DNA of 64,000 bases from Fremontodendron californicum. Its lineage: Eukaryota; Streptophyta; Magnoliopsida; Malvales; Malvaceae. Below the pieces are notes generated by a model. It made no database searches. It was not told the DNA's origin and saw only the letters and a program-made list of their open reading frames with translations. Made by a program: the position numbers and the translations under genes. This document shows positions 43,154 to 55,460 of this stretch, piece by piece (within the stretch, counting starts at the first letter, position 1; every line of letters begins with the position of its first letter). The stretch is from NCBI GenBank assembly GCA_030761205.1, contig JAULJL010000046.1, forward strand, positions 10,495,590 to 10,559,589, read 5' to 3'.

Positions 43154-43199
<46 letters not shown>

Positions 43200-44788
43200 G
43201 GCAATTGATTTTGCTCAGGAGGTTACTCGAGTTCGGCTCGAAAAAATCTTGAATTCGGCCTGATCATTATCGAGTCGAGCTCGAGCTATCGAGCAAACTG
43301 AATTCGAGTATCTTAATGCTTGACTCGAGTAACTCACGAGTTTAATCGAACTTTTTTATTTTTAAAAAGTATTGAAAAACCTCAATTCGAATTTGAACTC
43401 AAGTACAAATAATCTAGTTTGAAGTGGGAGTATAAGAATCGAGCTCATTTTTTACTAGATAAACGAGCTTAATAGAAGAACTCGAGCAGTTCGTTTTTTA
43501 TCTTGAACCGAACTCGAGCCAAGCTTCGAATTTCGAGTCGAGCTCGAGCTTCTTACAGCTTGAGCTCGGTTCGACTCGATTACACCCCTAGTAATAATAG
43601 CAATACTAACCTTCCACCAGAAAAGCACATAGAGCAACAGAACTGCTCCAATGCCAACATGGAAGAGAATGGCAAATGTGGCAGGTAGTGCTTTGGTAGG
43701 GAAGTTCTTCAGGTTCACCCCTAAACGTAATAGCTGTCAAAGCAAACAAATTTTACCCGGTTACGATTAAAAAAAAATGTTTGAAAATAGGATAAGCACA
43801 TTATTATAGTAAATACAACTAACATATGTATTGTATGCATGCATGCATGAACTAGACAAAAACAGTTGAAAACTAAGCCTTCAAAATTGCAATCCTTGAT
43901 GCCTAACGGCAAGAATGCAAGTTGAAATGCCAGACTTCTCCTACTGAGATCACTTAACAACCTCCAAGAATGCTAACCAAACGCTCAATAGCTGTTAAAG
44001 ATTCTTCTGTTCGATGTTATTCAAACTCGGTTGTGAGTGTCAAATACGGGTATGTGTCCAACACGGACATGTTCAATTTTTTCTAAGTTTTTTCATAAAT
44101 TTGGAGGTCCTTGGAAGGTCATATTCCTATATTCATATCAGGATATGCGTCAGACACGAGTATCAGATACGGGTACTGCAAGAAAAATGAAGAGTCGGAG
44201 CAACATAGCTTCTGTTTTCCAGCCTAAATAATCTTTGTTTCTAAACTATGAAGCACCCAATGCTCCCCCCAAGAAAAATGCTATCAAGCACCTACAGCAC
44301 AGACACAGAAATGCATGAGGAGTTACGAGAATAGGGTCCAGAATAAATGTTGATTCAAGCCACGAATTAAAATATCAAACAAATTTAGGGTAACACCAGA
44401 CTTGAGTTTCTAACCAGTACCTAAGACGATATCAAACAATTTGATCAAGCATAAAATGTTTTATAAAATAAATAAATTAGATATTCAGATATCAGTAACT
44501 TTCTGGTTAATGAATATATAAAACGCAGTAGCACACACAAGACTCACCCCAATCAAGAATCCAAGTAATGGCAAGATGGTAACACCCAGGAAAGCAAGAG
44601 AAAGCTCCTTTGGTGGAAGCTTTTCAGGAGCCCTGAAGATGTGTGTTATCTCTGCTTTGGGCCCATATCTTGAGTAAGGATCAACGGGCTGTGGAGGTGG
44701 GCGGGGTGCCTTCTCAGGTGGTTCTGGTAGATCTAACTCAATATATCCAATAGCTTGTAATAAAGAGTTCTCCTGAAGAAAGCAAAAG

Positions 44789-44820
<32 letters not shown>

Positions 44821-47800
44821 TCAACATATTTGTGGACTCGTACAAATTGAAAATTTTCTAAGAGCAAAAGCAACACTTACCATAACAGCATCACCAACAC
44901 TGAGCTCGATGTCATATCTACCTGAGAGATAGAAGAACTTCTCAACCAGCCCAAGAAAATTCTACAAGACAAGCCATATAAGATTAATATTAAAAAAAAA
45001 AAAAAAACATAATTCTATAAAGCACATAAAATTTAATATTTTCATCTGAATATTAGTGTCAAATCTTAAAATAGGTGCAATACAAGCTGAGCCAGCTGAA
45101 GAAAACTTTAATTTGGGAACAGCTCTTAACAATAGTATAATGCTATAGATGTTTTCTTGTTTCCCAATGAAAAGAGTCGTTATTATGTGCCATCAGAAAA
45201 TAAGAGAAATCTCAATCAATACTAAATACAGATAATATTTTAATCTGTCATACGCCCCAGAAAGAACTCAACCTATGAAAGAAAAGATACTTAACTAGAA
45301 CTATCTCGAACTGTTTTCCTGAGTTTCCAACCACAAAGATGTGTTCAACCTTGCTTTCATGTCTCAACTTGAGCAATGCCTGCAAGCCACCAAACTTAGC
45401 ACCAAACTGTTGCAAAGAATACCATTCGTTCAAAATGAAGACAAGTAGAAATACAAACCTGATGTGGCTTAAAAGCACGTCCATGAGGAGTTGTCAACTG
45501 AAAGGATAGACGCAGCTTCTGGAGGTGGTTTGCTGATAATGATACAGCATGTTGTCCAGCTAAATCTAGCCTATATATATAGGAGGCAAGACCATGAATA
45601 AAAAAAAGGGTAGAGTTCAGTTGAAAAAAAAATCAAACACATTAGGACTAACTTTTAAAAGTGTCATCAGATGTTATTATATAGGTACCCAAGACAATCA
45701 TCAATTATATAAATTATAGGTATTATAAAAACCAACAAAATAAAAGCAAAAGAAATATACAACATACTTTTTCTGTGTCTCTATGCTCCCAAGATCACTG
45801 TCAAGTACTGTAATTTCTGCATTTTCAATTTTGATAAGTCCTGTGACAAATATTGGTACTTTTGTTTGGCTACCCGTAACATAAACCTTTTCATGCTCAG
45901 GTTCACGAAGCACGATCTACAAAAATTCAAATTTCGTATGTAATGGAAAGCCAGATAAACATAAAGCTTCAATCCAAGAATAGATTACAATAACAATACC
46001 TCAAAAACAAATGTGTAACTTCCAACATCAATACTCTTCGGCAAGTTGTTCAAGATATGTACCCCAGTTCCAGCATCAAACTTAAGTTCCTGCATTTCAT
46101 AATATTTATAAACATTCAATCAAATTAAACAAAATAAAAAAATGCAAAAGTAAAATTTTGTAGACAGCGGAAATTACTTCCAACAAAATGAACACTACTC
46201 GAGGGAACAACAGACCTGGCTTTCAACTAGAGATGCATCCTTTGAACCAGAACTAAAAGCTCCCACAAGTTTCACTGTTAGAGGTGGTGTATTTGAACCA
46301 AGCACAGTGTCAACTCTTACCTGTTATAATCAAAGAGTAGAAGTAAAAGTCAGTAATAACAAAACCCTAATAACCAGAGTAAATGATTTCAAATCTCGTA
46401 TAAATCAAGGAGGCTTAAGTATGTGAATGCAAATGAATAAAGGGATGAAAAGCAAGTCAATGCATCATGAATTGGATTTAGTTGAATGAGACATGAATAA
46501 AGATTAACTTTTGATAAAAGACCAGAACAGGGGTTAGCATACACTACATCAAATGACACAAGAATCTTCGTGAAGATGTAAAACTACTGTGTACTTATGA
46601 AGCAAAATGGAAATGCCACTAATATTAATACCATCAATTCTTGGGTGGTAGGAATTCTGCCACTCTAGAGGAATTTAAGTCACTACTTATTCATGTCAAG
46701 GATTTTAACTTTGGACAAACCTGGAGTGAGTCTTTTTTAGTCAAGGAAAGCACTGTAGATGGAAGTGATAGGATCAGTGGGATGGAAACCCTGCATCTCA
46801 AGTGAAATTTAAGATCTATTAAGCTCCAGCTTCATTATACAAAACCAGAGAAAAAGGGTGACATAGCACACTAAAAATATATACTCATCTCTCAGGGTCT
46901 CAAAATATAAAAAGCAATCTCTCAGGGCCTCAAAAGACATAAATGCAAGTAAGAAAACATGTGCACAAAAACTAAGCTCAATTCCAGAATTGCAAAATAA
47001 AGCTAAAACTTTTGCAAACTAGAGGTCTAGAGCTATACAAATAGGCATGTTCATATTTTCTTGCTTTCTTTCAAGGACCAACTAGAAACTGTAGTATTCA
47101 AGAGTGAGACAAACTCAACAAAGGTTAACATATCACCATCATAAAAAGCTATTGAAATAATAAAATAGCATGCAGCAAAAAGAAATCTAATATGATCATC
47201 AAATTATATTAAATAAATGAAAATACATTAAAACTGCCAAAAGAAAACCTTGCCTGTTGCTTTCCAAACAAGCTAAGGAGTCTATTTGGTTGAAGAAATC
47301 TTTGGCATCGCCAGGAACTCCAATACCAAGGAAGAATTTAGCCAATCCGAGTATTTTGTCCCCTGGAAGCTGCAGAAATAAACTAGAAGTATTAGAACAC
47401 ATTCCAGAAAAAAAGATAAGTGGGCTAAAAATCCTTGATGAATGAGCTCTCCCTACAGACATTGAGAGTTCCAGCAGTGACTGCCGCAAATGCTGTTAGC
47501 CCTCTAACAACAGATGAGGTGGTTGATAAAGGACCTTGATGTTCACGACCATCAACAAGTTTATCATCAAAGTAAAGGGCCCCATCATCTGAAAAAAGAG
47601 AAAACTTAATAAAAAAAGAATGAAAAAAAAAAAATCAAACTAAATAAGATTAAAATTAGTAAAACTATCCATCTTTATTTTTTTTGGTTCAGAGAAGATG
47701 AATGGAAGTAGAAAGTGAAAAAAATTCTGAAGAAAAATAGAACATAGAAAAAATTTGGAAACATACATACCATATTTCTCAATACTGTCAAAAAGCTTGC

Positions 47801-49910
47801 TTATATCATTCTTTAGTGTACTGATCTGCCAACAGTAAGCAAACATGTATTATGGAAGGCCCAAACTAACAATAAAATTGGTTGACAGATACAGATAAGA
47901 AGAAACAAAAATAATCATTAAGATGAAGTAAAACTTGCCCACTTTAACAGAGATAATTTGCTATCAAAAGACACCATCATATGACTTAATGAAGTAATAA
48001 ATTGAAACCATTTAAAATGTCACAGAAACGTTGATTATTACGAGCTCATTTGATGAGTTTTGTGTTATTTGCACACCTAAAACATCCCTCTGCAGCTTAA
48101 TACGGCTTACGGAATTTAATCAGATGGCTTAGAGTTTTAATAAAACCCTCATCACTGCAGAAAGTGGTAGTTTATGCTTACAAGAAGGATAATCCACTTT
48201 TTCCTTACAAGAGTTCTAACATTAGCCCTCATCACCACATGATCAAAGCAAACAGCATTTACTACTTACCAAAGATTGGTCAAGTTCTGAAGATGCTAAT
48301 GAAACAATTCCAGCAAGTGTTTCAAGAGCTATTCCTGCAAGAATATGACAAACCTAAAAGAATAACTATCTCCAACTGAATTGAACAATTAATAAATGGG
48401 AAGAAGATAAGCAACATTTATCGAAGAGCTAAGATCAGTGATAGAACAAAAGAGCTAAATGGTGGTTGTGCTGGACATTCTCTTCGAAAAACAAGTTTTA
48501 TAATCTAGATAAATCTTTACCAGCAGCAAAGGCACTAGACTCAGGATTATTTGAACTATAACGCCACCTGCCATCACTCTGGCTGAAAGCCTGAAAATTT
48601 TTGTAACATAAAATCAACCAATCATATGACAAATATATGTTGCAACTCAATCAGGCCATAGAAGTTGGCTGAACTGAAAAAGTTAATATAAACATAACAA
48701 CGGAAGTTTGAGTCAGTTCAAGTAGTGACCCTCCTCCATAAACCCAAATCTCAACACACAACAACTAGTCCCACCGAAATGGTAGGCCTCAGCCTGCCTG
48801 GATATCTAGAGAGGCCGAGCACCATATCTTAAAATCACCATAAAACTAAATCTAGCTATAGCAACCTTGACTGAGCGGACAACTCCCTCAGCATCAGCAA
48901 GATGAACATCAGCTTTGGAACTCTGATCCTGCATTGAAAACAATGCATTAGAAGGTAGGGGGGAAATGAGAAACAACTTAAAAGCTTTAGAACCTGTTGA
49001 AAAGAAGCTGGGAAAATAAGGTTCCTTGATCAAAATAACCAACTGAAGTAAATTTAGTGCATATACAAATCATCTAGAAAACTCATAAAATTTATTCATG
49101 CATAGAAATGAAGTGCATCTTAATCACCAATATCCTGCATTCATTCATTACCTTGATAAGTACCAAACCTCCTACTGAATAGTAGAAGTCAAGCAACAAA
49201 CTTGCACCACTGACGGCAGCATTAAGTCTTGTAATAATGCCCTTTTGCAAAGGAAAAAAAAAAAACAAAATTTAAGTGCCGGGGTTAAACAAAGTTAAAA
49301 GCTCTTGAACCACATGTCAGCGTGCAAAATTCAAATAATACCTGATAAGCTTTCTCGTTTATCTTGCATTCTACTATGCTATTCGCTTTTAAAGCATAGA
49401 AAAGATCCTTTGGAGTTGAAGATGATGACCCAATGGTTTCCGAAATTGAACGGCAAGCAGTGGCGGTTACATCGAGCTTCTTTTCAATTCCAAGAATCTG
49501 AAATGTTCTTAGTGCCTCGTATGTTTCTTCCAAGCTGGTGAGATCAATTATATCAAATAAGATATGCATTCCTAAAACCTCATTCACAAAGATCTCTTTT
49601 CTACTTCCAATCTCATCACTGATTTTTTTTTTTTTTAAATGTTTAAATATAACTAAGTTTGACCTTTAACAGTATTCATTCTCCATTTTCGCCTAATTTC
49701 TCTTTTGAGCAACCAAACTGATAAAGAAAGAAGTGGTGTGGCAAAAAACATTAGGGTTTAAGAAAACCTTTCGAAAGATCCATGGTCAGGAGTGAAGAGC
49801 TCAAGAGCGGCAGATCGATGAGAATCGGAGATCGATTGAAAAAGCGAAGCGGCTTCGCAGATCGATACGAAGAGTAATAGAACCAGAAATCCAGCGAGAC
49901 TTCTGGCCAT
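43003..49910 (-). CDS. RPN2: Ribophorin II, oligosaccharyltransferase subunit 2, 19 coding exons
   Basis: This ER membrane subunit of the oligosaccharyltransferase complex N-glycosylates nascent proteins (HAP6 in Arabidopsis). Exons (- strand): 49768-49910, 49342-49534, 49152-49241, 48866-48928, 48521-48590, 48270-48334, 47771-47825, 47461-47588, 47254-47369, 46721-46790, 46216-46320, 46000-46089, 45768-45916, 45459-45570, 45296-45379, 44881-44961, 44548-44772, 43611-43733, 43003-43119. The joined frame gives 692 residues, matching the family's about 690. An N-terminal signal peptide (MARSLAGFLVLLLFVSICEA) is followed by a luminal region with FQSISDSHRSA, GDKILGLAKFFLGIG and QTKVPIFVTG. Three C-terminal membrane segments follow, ending KLKSA. 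Intron 9 starts GC. A 5'UTR intron is likely (ttgcag just before the ATG). Intron 18 holds a (TA)n tract and a dispersed repeat; intron 17 holds a MITE. Confidence 0.96.
43156..43197. repeat. (TA)n microsatellite in RPN2 intron 18
   Basis: About 21 uninterrupted TA units, long enough to be polymorphic. A second, shorter (AT)14 tract is in RPN2 intron 16 at 44789-44816. Confidence 0.95.
44012..44208 (-). mobile_element. CTATGTT hAT-type MITE in RPN2 intron 17, perfect duplication
   Basis: A 197-bp copy with cttctgtt on both sides (44004-44011 and 44209-44216). The left end has changed to cgatgttattcaaactcgg, while the right end gagtcggagcaacatag is intact. Confidence 0.93.
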
Positions 49911-51452
49911 TTCCTGCAATTAAAATCCAAACACATAATCAGTCAGTCAACCGCCTCAAAAACTTACGTTTCTTCTCGCAAAACAAGAGATAATTTGGGG
50001 GAAAAACCCTAGGATTTAGAAATATTTAGATCGAGAAAAAAGAAAACGTACGAAAAATATGGAAGAAATTAGTCTGTATATTTTATTTTATTTTTTTGGT
50101 TGAAGTCTTCGCACTTCGCAGTCTTTGCTGTGCGCAAAGTGACGGAGTGAAATTCGACTTAGCTATGAAAGTAAGTATTAAGAAGAAAAACATAAATTAC
50201 CCGATTTGTCCCTGTTAAAGTTCAATTTACCAAGTTTGTCCCACGGACATTTCCGACTGGGCCCAACAGGTTTAGGTCCGGTTTAAATAGGGCCTGAGTT
50301 TTGACCCGCCCACCCATAAGCATCAATTTCTAATAATAACATAAAATTTATAGAAATTATTTTATATTTAATAGACTACTAGTATAACATTAATAATAAA
50401 ATATAAACTATAATTTAGGATGATAAAGGTCCGGTTCGGTCCGATTTTGAAAAAAAAATACGGTTAATTTATAATTAAAAATCAAATAGAAACCTAATCG
50501 AATAACATCTCTAATCGAATCGATCCGAACAGAATTTTATCGATTCGAATCAGTTCGATTCAGCATTTTTAAAATTCTGAAAATTGTCTTTATAGTATTT
50601 TTTTAATTTTTTGTTAATTTAGAAATGAAATATTTACTTTTTATATTATGAAATTTTAAAAAATAATAATAATAATTAAAAATAGAATCCAATTCAATTC
50701 AAAAAATTAACGATTTTAACTTATTAGTTAAAAATCAAATCGAATAAACCTAATTATTACCTAAATTAAAATCAAAACGAATTCAATAAAACCTAAATCG
50801 AAGATTATGGTTTGAATTATTTTTTATTTTCTCGATTTTTTTCTCAATCCTACTAGAATTAGATACGCTACACTGTCAACTAGACTTGCTCATGGCTAGG
50901 GTCGGATCGCGACTCGAATTTTTTTCAACATCTTTGCCCAAGTCCGATCAGCGGGTCGAAAACACTGTTCATTATATATAAAATATTTTTTTTTTATTTT
51001 TTTATTAACATTTATATATTTTTATAATTAAAATTTAAAAAATAATATTATATAATACATAAACAGGTCGAACCAATTCAAATAAAAAAATATCTATCTA
51101 AATTTGACTCAATACGGGTTGCTCGGCCGATGAGTATGGCTACCGGCGACTGGACTCTGAATATTGTGGTACAAATGCCCAAAACCAAACCCTTTAATTA
51201 CTTAACCAAGTATCAAATCGACATTTACGAAAATAGAAAGGGTAAAAAGGTAATTGTTGATGCACCTCTCCCCCTGGAAAAGCAGTTGACATTTCAATCA
51301 CTCTCTTTGAATCCACGTCTCTCTGCCACCCAAACCTCTCAACGTCCGATTATACCCTTCCACCTCTCACCTTTCTCTGCAAATTTCCCTTCAAATTTTT
51401 TTTTTTTTTTAAGAAAAAACCGTAATCTCATTACCCCTCCATATTCCGAGAC
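49911..51452. other. Divergent intergenic region between RPN2 and the NECAP gene
   Basis: The two genes point away from each other across about 1.5 kb. Dispersed repeats (about 50420-50860 with tcggttcgatt-type words, and 50880-51125 with gtcggatcgcgactcg) fill the middle. The promoters are therefore likely separate, near 49980-50160 and 51250-51450. An open frame at 51130-51498 overlaps the NECAP start out of frame and has no family resemblance. Confidence 0.5.
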
Positions 51453-54073
51453 ATGTCGTTCGATGAAGAAGAGTCCCTCGAACACACACTCCTCGTAGTT
51501 CGCGAAGTCTCCGTCTACAAAATCCCTCCCCGCTCCACTTCCGGCGGCTACAAATGCGGCGAGTGGCTCCAGTCCGATAAGATCTGGTCGGGTCGGCTGC
51601 GGGTCGTCTCCTGCAAGGACCGTTGCGAGATCCGATTAGAGGATCCCAACTCGGCTGAGCTCTTTGCCGCTTGTTTCATCCACCCGGGCCAGCGCGAGAG
51701 TTCCGTTGAGCCCGCGCTCGATTCATCCCGGTACTTCGTGCTCAAGATCGAGGATGGGAATGGGAAACACGCGTTTATTGGGCTCGGGTTTAATGAACGG
51801 AATGAGGCGTTTGATTTCAACGTGGCGTTGTCCGATAACGAGAAGTATGTTAGGAGAGAAAACGAGAAAGAGACCAGTGAGACGAGTGAGAGTGATTCTC
51901 ATATTGATATTCATCCCGCTGTTAATCACAGATTGAAGGTAGAAATTTTCGAGTCTTTTTCTTTTTATTAATTTTGACTAGTACATTTTAGATCATACTT
52001 TTCAGCTACTTAGGTAAAATTGTTGGGTTAAAATTTAATTTCTTGTTTTTTTAGTATTCTGAAATTTAAATTTTGATTGATTTGAGATTGTGGGGCTGGT
52101 GGGGGATCGTTTTGATTTAATTTATCCTTTTTTTAGCTATATTTAAATGAATTTATTGGCATTATATTTTGAAAGTTCATGATTTTACGTGTGAGCAAGG
52201 AAAAAGATATATATATATATATATATAGTTGATTGATTGGTTCTATTTATAATTGGATTTTGCTAACTAATGACTTAAGTCACTTTTTAATGTTACTATA
52301 TATAGTAATATCTTCATCTAATGTATTGTAAATGATAAATAAAGTTGTCAATTTTTGCATTTAATACAATTTTATTATCTATGTTGTTTCGACTATTCAT
52401 TTTTTTTAAAGCATCTGTGTCAAACACCTGTATCCGACGCATATCTGGAAATGGATATGATTTTCCAAGCACCTCCAAATACATGGCAATTTTGAAAAAA
52501 TTAAACACACCCGTGTCCGATATTCACACCCGAATCCGAGTAACATAGGTTATTACTATAAATAGTATATTAACCAATCTTAAAGTATCCCCTAAAACAC
52601 TCGATAGCAAAACCCTTTATAATTTAATTTGTATATATTTAGGTTTATTAAGTATTGAGTTTGTTGTGGTTTTGAATTTATTTTCTGAATTTCGATTTTG
52701 GTGTTACTGTCGTAAAGAATCTAAAGATTTTTCAATTATTTTTTTTAGCCAATGTGCCATGTTTAATTAAATTATTTATATAGTATTTATTTTTGTAGGT
52801 TCTGTCGTTTCGATGATAAATAAGGGTTTTAATTGGTTTAATCCTTTTATCATTTCAACTTGGTTGTTTATATTTTTATGCACTAAAGAGTACAATTTAG
52901 TCTGTTTTAATTGTTCATTGTTTATGGGTTTTAAATATTGTGTTTGTTTTTATTTTAGGTGGATTTTGATCTTATGGTGTTTTGGGTTATAGGAAGGTGA
53001 GACCATTCGGATTAATGTGAAGCACAAGTCATCTAGTGGAACTGGCATGCTTTCATCTGCAGGATTATCAGGGGGGCTTTCTGGTAGTGAAAAGCCTAAG
53101 ACTTTGGTCCTTGCCCCTCCACCCAGTGGTGCCGGAAAAATAAGGTCTCCTCTCCCACCCCCTCCCAATGACCCTGCTGCTGCTTGGATGACCTCTACTA
53201 GTCAAGGTGTTGGTCTAAGTGCACCGAAAGAAAACACGAGACGAACTGACCCCTTAACCGATTTTTCTCAACTAGAGGTATGGCTTTAATTTAATCCTTC
53301 AATCGGAAATATGTTTCATGTGCTTTACATACTCAAAAGTTTTGCGAACTTTGATGTCTTTTTTTCTTGACTGTAGCATTGCTAGAGAATTGGTTATCAT
53401 AATATAGTCATATATACCACATGCCTGGATTTTCTTTGTTGGATAGAAGTTATGCTCGAAGATCTTGGCAAACGATGTTGTGCCAACATTTCTTTTAGAT
53501 GATTCCGAGTGTTCATTGTTTTTAGACGTTGTATGTATTTAGCCACATTGACTTCCTCTATGTTTTAGTGTCCGAATTGCTTTGTGCTAAAATCAATGGT
53601 TATTGTTCCCTAGTGGTGGAAATGATGTAGGTATAGGTTTAGAATGGAAGCTCTAATGTAAGAAAATGGAATTATGTTTTGGCTTTTTTCATACTCGAAT
53701 GATGTATGCATCTATGTTACTCGGATTCGGATGTGAGTGTCCGACACGGGTATGTTCAATTTTTTTTAAGATTTTCGTGTATTTGGAGGATCCTGGGAGG
53801 ATCATATCTCTATACCCATGTCCGGATATACATCGGACACGGATACTTCAAAAAAAATGAAGAGTCGGAGCAACATAGGTATGCATGTTTTCATGGATAC
53901 TGTTTACTTGGATGATGAATGTTTCATATATTGGGAGACTATTGTGTTTCTTAGTAACAGAAACTCGATTTTGGTTCCAAATTTAACAACATTGGTGACA
54001 TTTACAGAGGAATCTTCCTGCTACTGGATCAGGATCTACAAAGGCCACTGCATCCGGATGGGCGGCTTTCTAA
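51453..54073 (+). CDS. NECAP-like clathrin coat-associated protein, three exons
   Basis: Exons 51453-51938, 52993-53277 and 54008-54073 join in frame to 278 residues. The N-terminal NECAP domain (about residues 1-165) opens MSFDEEESLEHTLLVVREVS and contains YKCGEWLQSDKIWSGRLRV and FVLKIEDGNGKHAFIGLGF. It continues across the first junction with EGETIRINVKHK. The C-terminal half is Pro/Gly/Ser-rich and low in order. The last residues GWAAF form a WxxF motif, the family's ligand for adaptor ear domains. The protein is expected to act in clathrin-coated vesicle formation in the cytosol. Introns 1 and 2 each hold a CTATGTT-family MITE. All three splice junctions are canonical. Confidence 0.96.
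52379..52548 (+). mobile_element. CTATGTT hAT-type MITE in NECAP intron 1
   Basis: A 170-bp copy with ends ctatgttgtttcgac and gagtaacatag. The flanks tttattat and gttattac agree at six of eight positions. Confidence 0.8.
53712..53878 (-). mobile_element. CTATGTT hAT-type MITE in NECAP intron 2, intact
   Basis: A 167-bp copy with both ends intact (ctatgttactcggattc and gagtcggagcaacatag). A perfect 8-bp duplication, gtatgcat, flanks it (53704-53711 and 53879-53886). It is the best reference copy in the window. Confidence 0.96.
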
Positions 54074-54537
54074 TTGCTGCGATCATTTGTTGAGTATGTA
54101 AGATCTTTTGTTTGATGTTTTCGATATTTTAAATAAATAAAAAAAAAAAATCAAGAAAGAAAGAAAGAAAAACAAAACAAAGAAAGGACAAGTACCAAAT
54201 ACTTCCATGTTTGGAAAATAATGTTTCCAAGATATCATATTCATATGCCTCTTTTGTCTTACTTGAACTTGTATGTTTTTGCCTTATATTATCTAAATAT
54301 AATAGAGAATTTTACTATTATTTTTCTTTTGAATCTTGTTTGAATTGTTTTAAGTGTAAATTGATATGTGACATGTATATATCTCCATGGCCGGCTTTTC
54401 AACAAGACAAGATACTCCTGGATTTGGACTTTACTTTGAAAATAAACTGCTGATCTAATCAGCTCAACCATCAATCCTGGCACTTAAAATGTTTAAGATT
54501 GCCTTTTTCCAGTCACCACTGATTTCTAGTACCTAAG

Positions 54538-54733
54538 CTATATTACTCAGACTCGAATGTGAGTGTCGGATATAGATATGTGTCTGACATGGGTAAGTTC
54601 AATTTTATTTTATTTTTTTATAGTTTTTTCATGTATTTTGAGGATTTTTGGAAGATCATATCTCCATACTCATGCGTCGAACGCGGGTGTCGGACATAAG
54701 TACTTAAAAAAAATAAGAGACAGAGTAACATAG
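54538..54733 (-). mobile_element. CTATGTT hAT-type MITE 3' of the NECAP gene
   Basis: It starts ctatattactcagactcg and ends cagagtaacatag. The flanks tacctaag and taattaag agree at six of eight positions. A further fragment of the family may start near 55060 (tatgttgttttt). Confidence 0.8.
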
Positions 54734-55129
54734 TAATTAAGCATGTTTTTTGGCTATAGGAAAAGATTTCTTGTGTTAATAAAAAGTTGGGTTTTTCGTT
54801 TTGTCAAAGAATTGAATAATGAAAATAAATGACGAGTGTTTGATCGAATTGATCGGGTCAAGTAGAAACAAGTTTCAAGTGCTGCAAACTAGAGCACCAA
54901 AAATTTACAGACCAACTCCCAAAGTTTTAGTAACAGATTATTTCTTTGGTCACTTCTTTGCTCGTCCTTGTCCACAATTTCGAGCTTTCTTTAACACCCT
55001 CCCACACCCCTCAACTATTTTTCTCTTTTTTTCCTTACTCCATCTTTATAGTACTCAATTTATGTTGTTTTTTTTTTTTTTTTAATATTCATATTTGATA
55101 TATATCGAGACATAAGTATGGGGTTTTTT

Positions 55130-55460
55130 TATTCAAATATAGCCAAAAAAAAATTTCCAAAATACCGTTCATTTCAGATTATTTTTCAAAATTCGCTTGT
55201 TTTAACACTAGCTGGGAAATCGTCACCCCCTATGGCGATTTTCCAGCGTAAAAAAACACATTTTGGCTAAAAATACCAAGGGAAATCGCCATGGGGGGTG
55301 GCGATTTCCCTTGGTGTTTTTTGCAAATTTTGCAAAATTAACCAAGGGAAATCGCCACCCCCATGGCGATTTTCCTTGGTATTTTTAGCCAAATTTGCAA
55401 AAAAGATGAAGGGAAATCGCCATGGGGGTGGCGATTTCCCTTCATGTATAATTTTTTTTT
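55130..55460. repeat. Hairpin array, four GAAATCGCC hairpins
   Basis: Four hairpins occur in a row at 55211-55247, 55275-55315, 55341-55380 and 55407-55444. Their stems read (ccaag)ggaaatcgcca... and ...tggcgatttccc(ttgg), with loops of 3-6 bases. The middle two are themselves enclosed in a larger inverted repeat: ggctaaaaataccaagg near 55265 against its inverse near 55373-55389. The theme is the same as in the foldback element at 29650-31675, but the stems are better preserved here. Confidence 0.9.

Noticed and set aside
43455..43718. 87-codon open frame on the - strand as a separate gene
   Set aside because: It is RPN2 exon 18 read on into the following intron.
51130..51498. 122-codon open frame on the + strand
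   Set aside because: It overlaps the start of the NECAP gene in another frame and covers repeat DNA and the 5'UTR; no family resemblance.
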